NCBI RefSeq assembly: GCF_018918265.1
Contig: NZ_JAHLQC010000001.1
Coordinates: 62,001 to 126,000, forward strand
DNA: 64,000 nucleotides
Source: Falcatimonas sp. MSJ-15
GTDB taxonomy: Bacteria; Bacillota; Clostridia; Lachnospirales; Lachnospiraceae
Reading direction: 5' to 3'
Part shown: positions 62,918 through 64,000 of the stretch, piece after piece
Layout of the letters: the number at the start of each line of letters is the position of its first letter
How positions within the stretch are numbered: the stretch's first letter is position 1
Position numbers and translations under genes: made by a program
Notes under the pieces: generated by a model
The model's database searches: none
Told to the model about the DNA's origin: nothing
Seen by the model: the letters and a program-made list of their open reading frames with translations, nothing else

Positions 62918-63991
62918 ATGTCAGATAGAACAATTCATATAGAACAATATTATACAGCTCTTCCACATATAGAGAAGAGATTTGATAAGTATGCAAGGCA
63001 AAAAGCACTAAGAGCTGACAGCTATGAAGAATATATAGAATGGAGAACTAGTGCAAGAGAAGAACTTAGTAATATACTTGGAATGGATAAGATGGAGACA
63101 TCTCCACTAGATCCTAACGTAAGTGAGAGAGTTGTATTAGATGATGGAATTATAAGAGAAAAAGTAATAATACAGGTAGAACCTGATGTATATATGCCGG
63201 TGTATATATTGATACCTAAGTCAGATAGTACTGACAGGTTAAAGTGTATTATATGTCCACATGGACATTCTGGTGCAGGTAAATATTCTGTTGCAGGAAG
63301 AAGAGATATTCCGGCAGTAAGAGATAAGATAGAATTCTTTAATTATGATTATGGAATGCAGCTTGCAAAAAAAGGATATGTTACATTGTGTCCTGATTGT
63401 AGAGGATTTGGAGAGAGAAGAGAACTTGCATTACAGTCGGATGAAGAAAAAGATTTTATCAATTCAACATGTTTTCAACTTGCACACATGGCAGAGCCAC
63501 TTGGAATGTCTGTAATTGGAATGTGTGTGTGGGATCTTATGAGATTAACAGATTATATTATTATGCGTGATGAATGGGCAACAGATAATATAGCATGTGT
63601 TGGATTCTCAGGCGGTGGAATGCAGACTTTGTATTTCGCAGCGTTAGATGAGCGAGTAAAAGCAGCAGTTATAAGTGGTTATATGTATGGCGTTAAAGAA
63701 TCGCTTCTTGAACGTAATGGTAATTGCAGCTGTAATTATGTAAGAGGATTGTGGGAAGCATTTGACATGGGCGATATTGGGGCGATGATAGCTCCAAGAC
63801 CTGTTCTTATACAGTCGGCAAGAGATGATCATCTGAATGGCAGATGTGGAATAATTAATGCGATAGAACAAGTCGATATTATGCGAAAAGCATATACAGT
63901 GACACATAGTGATGATAAACTTATACACAAGATAATTGAAGGCGGACACCACTATGACAGTGATATTGACGAACTTCTTAGATTAATTTAA
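62918..63991 (+). CDS. Alpha/beta-hydrolase esterase (acetylesterase/dienelactone-hydrolase-like)
   Basis: 357-residue cytoplasmic serine hydrolase with no signal peptide. N-terminal helical cap (1-100), then the alpha/beta core: CPHGHSGAGKYS (oxyanion side), DCRGFGERR, the nucleophile in VGFSGGGMQTLYF, the acid Asp in SARDDHLNG and the histidine in IEGGHHYDSD. It resembles the Abhydrolase_7/acetyl-xylan-esterase-type enzymes used in polysaccharide breakdown. It lies 1 kb from the pectin enzyme; removing acetyl groups from imported oligosaccharides is a plausible role (inference). AGGAG before the ATG. Confidence 0.8.
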   Translation: MSDRTIHIEQYYTALPHIEKRFDKYARQKALRADSYEEYIEWRTSAREELSNILGMDKMETSPLDPNVSERVVLDDGIIREKVIIQVEPDVYMPVYILIPKSDSTDRLKCIICPHGHSGAGKYSVAGRRDIPAVRDKIEFFNYDYGMQLAKKGYVTLCPDCRGFGERRELALQSDEEKDFINSTCFQLAHMAEPLGMSVIGMCVWDLMRLTDYIIMRDEWATDNIACVGFSGGGMQTLYFAALDERVKAAVISGYMYGVKESLLERNGNCSCNYVRGLWEAFDMGDIGAMIAPRPVLIQSARDDHLNGRCGIINAIEQVDIMRKAYTVTHSDDKLIHKIIEGGHHYDSDIDELLRLI

Positions 63992-64000
63992 GAAGTTACT

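Noticed and set aside
1..64000. tRNA, rRNA, insertion sequences, prophage or plasmid genes
   Set aside because: No transposase, integrase, phage structural protein, rRNA-like or tRNA-like segment was recognised by eye; a tRNAscan/Infernal run would settle the RNA part.

Overview
The window is a gap-poor stretch of an AT-rich, low-GC Gram-positive (Firmicutes) chromosome. Strong AGGAGG-type ribosome binding sites, GH13/GT35 maltodextrin genes next to a LacI-type regulator, dipicolinate synthase genes, a high-cysteine 'HCB 13'-type small protein and a very large secreted pectin-degrading enzyme point to the Clostridia, family Lachnospiraceae. The pectin enzyme suggests the Lachnospira / [Eubacterium] eligens neighbourhood; this taxon is inferred from gene content, not from a search. 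No rRNA, tRNA, CRISPR array, insertion sequence or prophage was seen.

Layout. 1-6 kb: the 3' part of a chorismate mutase/prephenate dehydratase gene (cut by the window edge), a DUF815-type ATPase, and a polyphosphate pair (Ppx/GppA phosphatase and polyphosphate kinase). 6.3-12.4 kb: one tightly overlapping operon of a response regulator, a histidine kinase, an 800-residue secreted/membrane protein of unknown role, and an ABC exporter (ATPase plus permease). 12.4-24 kb: housekeeping genes on both strands: a PHP phosphoesterase, a zinc-dependent phospholipase-like protein, a MATE transporter remnant, a cytidylate-kinase-like protein, an array of 18 tandem 13-bp repeats, an ABC-F protein, a PflA-like radical SAM protein, TyrA, xanthine permease with xanthine phosphoribosyltransferase, and an EF-G paralogue. 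24.3-26.5 kb: small proteins of unknown function, including a Gly/Cys-rich one; two show sporulation-sigma-like promoter sequences. 26.6-32 kb: an intracellular subtilase, asparagine synthetase, the dipicolinate synthase operon and a histidinol-phosphatase-like PHP protein.

32-45 kb is a complete maltodextrin/starch utilisation locus. It holds a LacI-type regulator, binding lipoprotein, two permeases, a secreted amylase lipoprotein, a cytoplasmic neopullulanase-type GH13, a glucan phosphorylase and a 4-alpha-glucanotransferase. Extracellular starch is cut at the surface, imported, then debranched, transferred and phosphorolysed to glucose-1-phosphate. No ATPase (MalK/MsmX) lies here, so the transporter presumably borrows one. 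CGAAA-N(2-3)-TTTCG sites precede both the transporter and the amylase genes and are the likely regulator operators.

45-54 kb: a GGDEF-GAF-PAS-GGDEF-EAL signalling protein, a HAD phosphatase, a DeoR-type regulator, a phosphofructokinase with PPi-type active-site residues, a small membrane protein and a membrane-bound glycerophosphodiesterase. 54.9-62 kb: one 2352-residue secreted protein joining a rhamnogalacturonan acetylesterase (CE12-like) and a rhamnogalacturonan lyase (PL11). It carries four related binding-type modules, FN3 and Ig-like domains, a Thr/Glu repeat linker and a basic amphipathic C-terminal helix. An alpha/beta-hydrolase esterase closes the window. The most interesting material is this fused pectin enzyme, with its domain-in-domain architecture and unusual tail. 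Next come the small-protein/sporulation cluster and the sensor-receptor-exporter operon.
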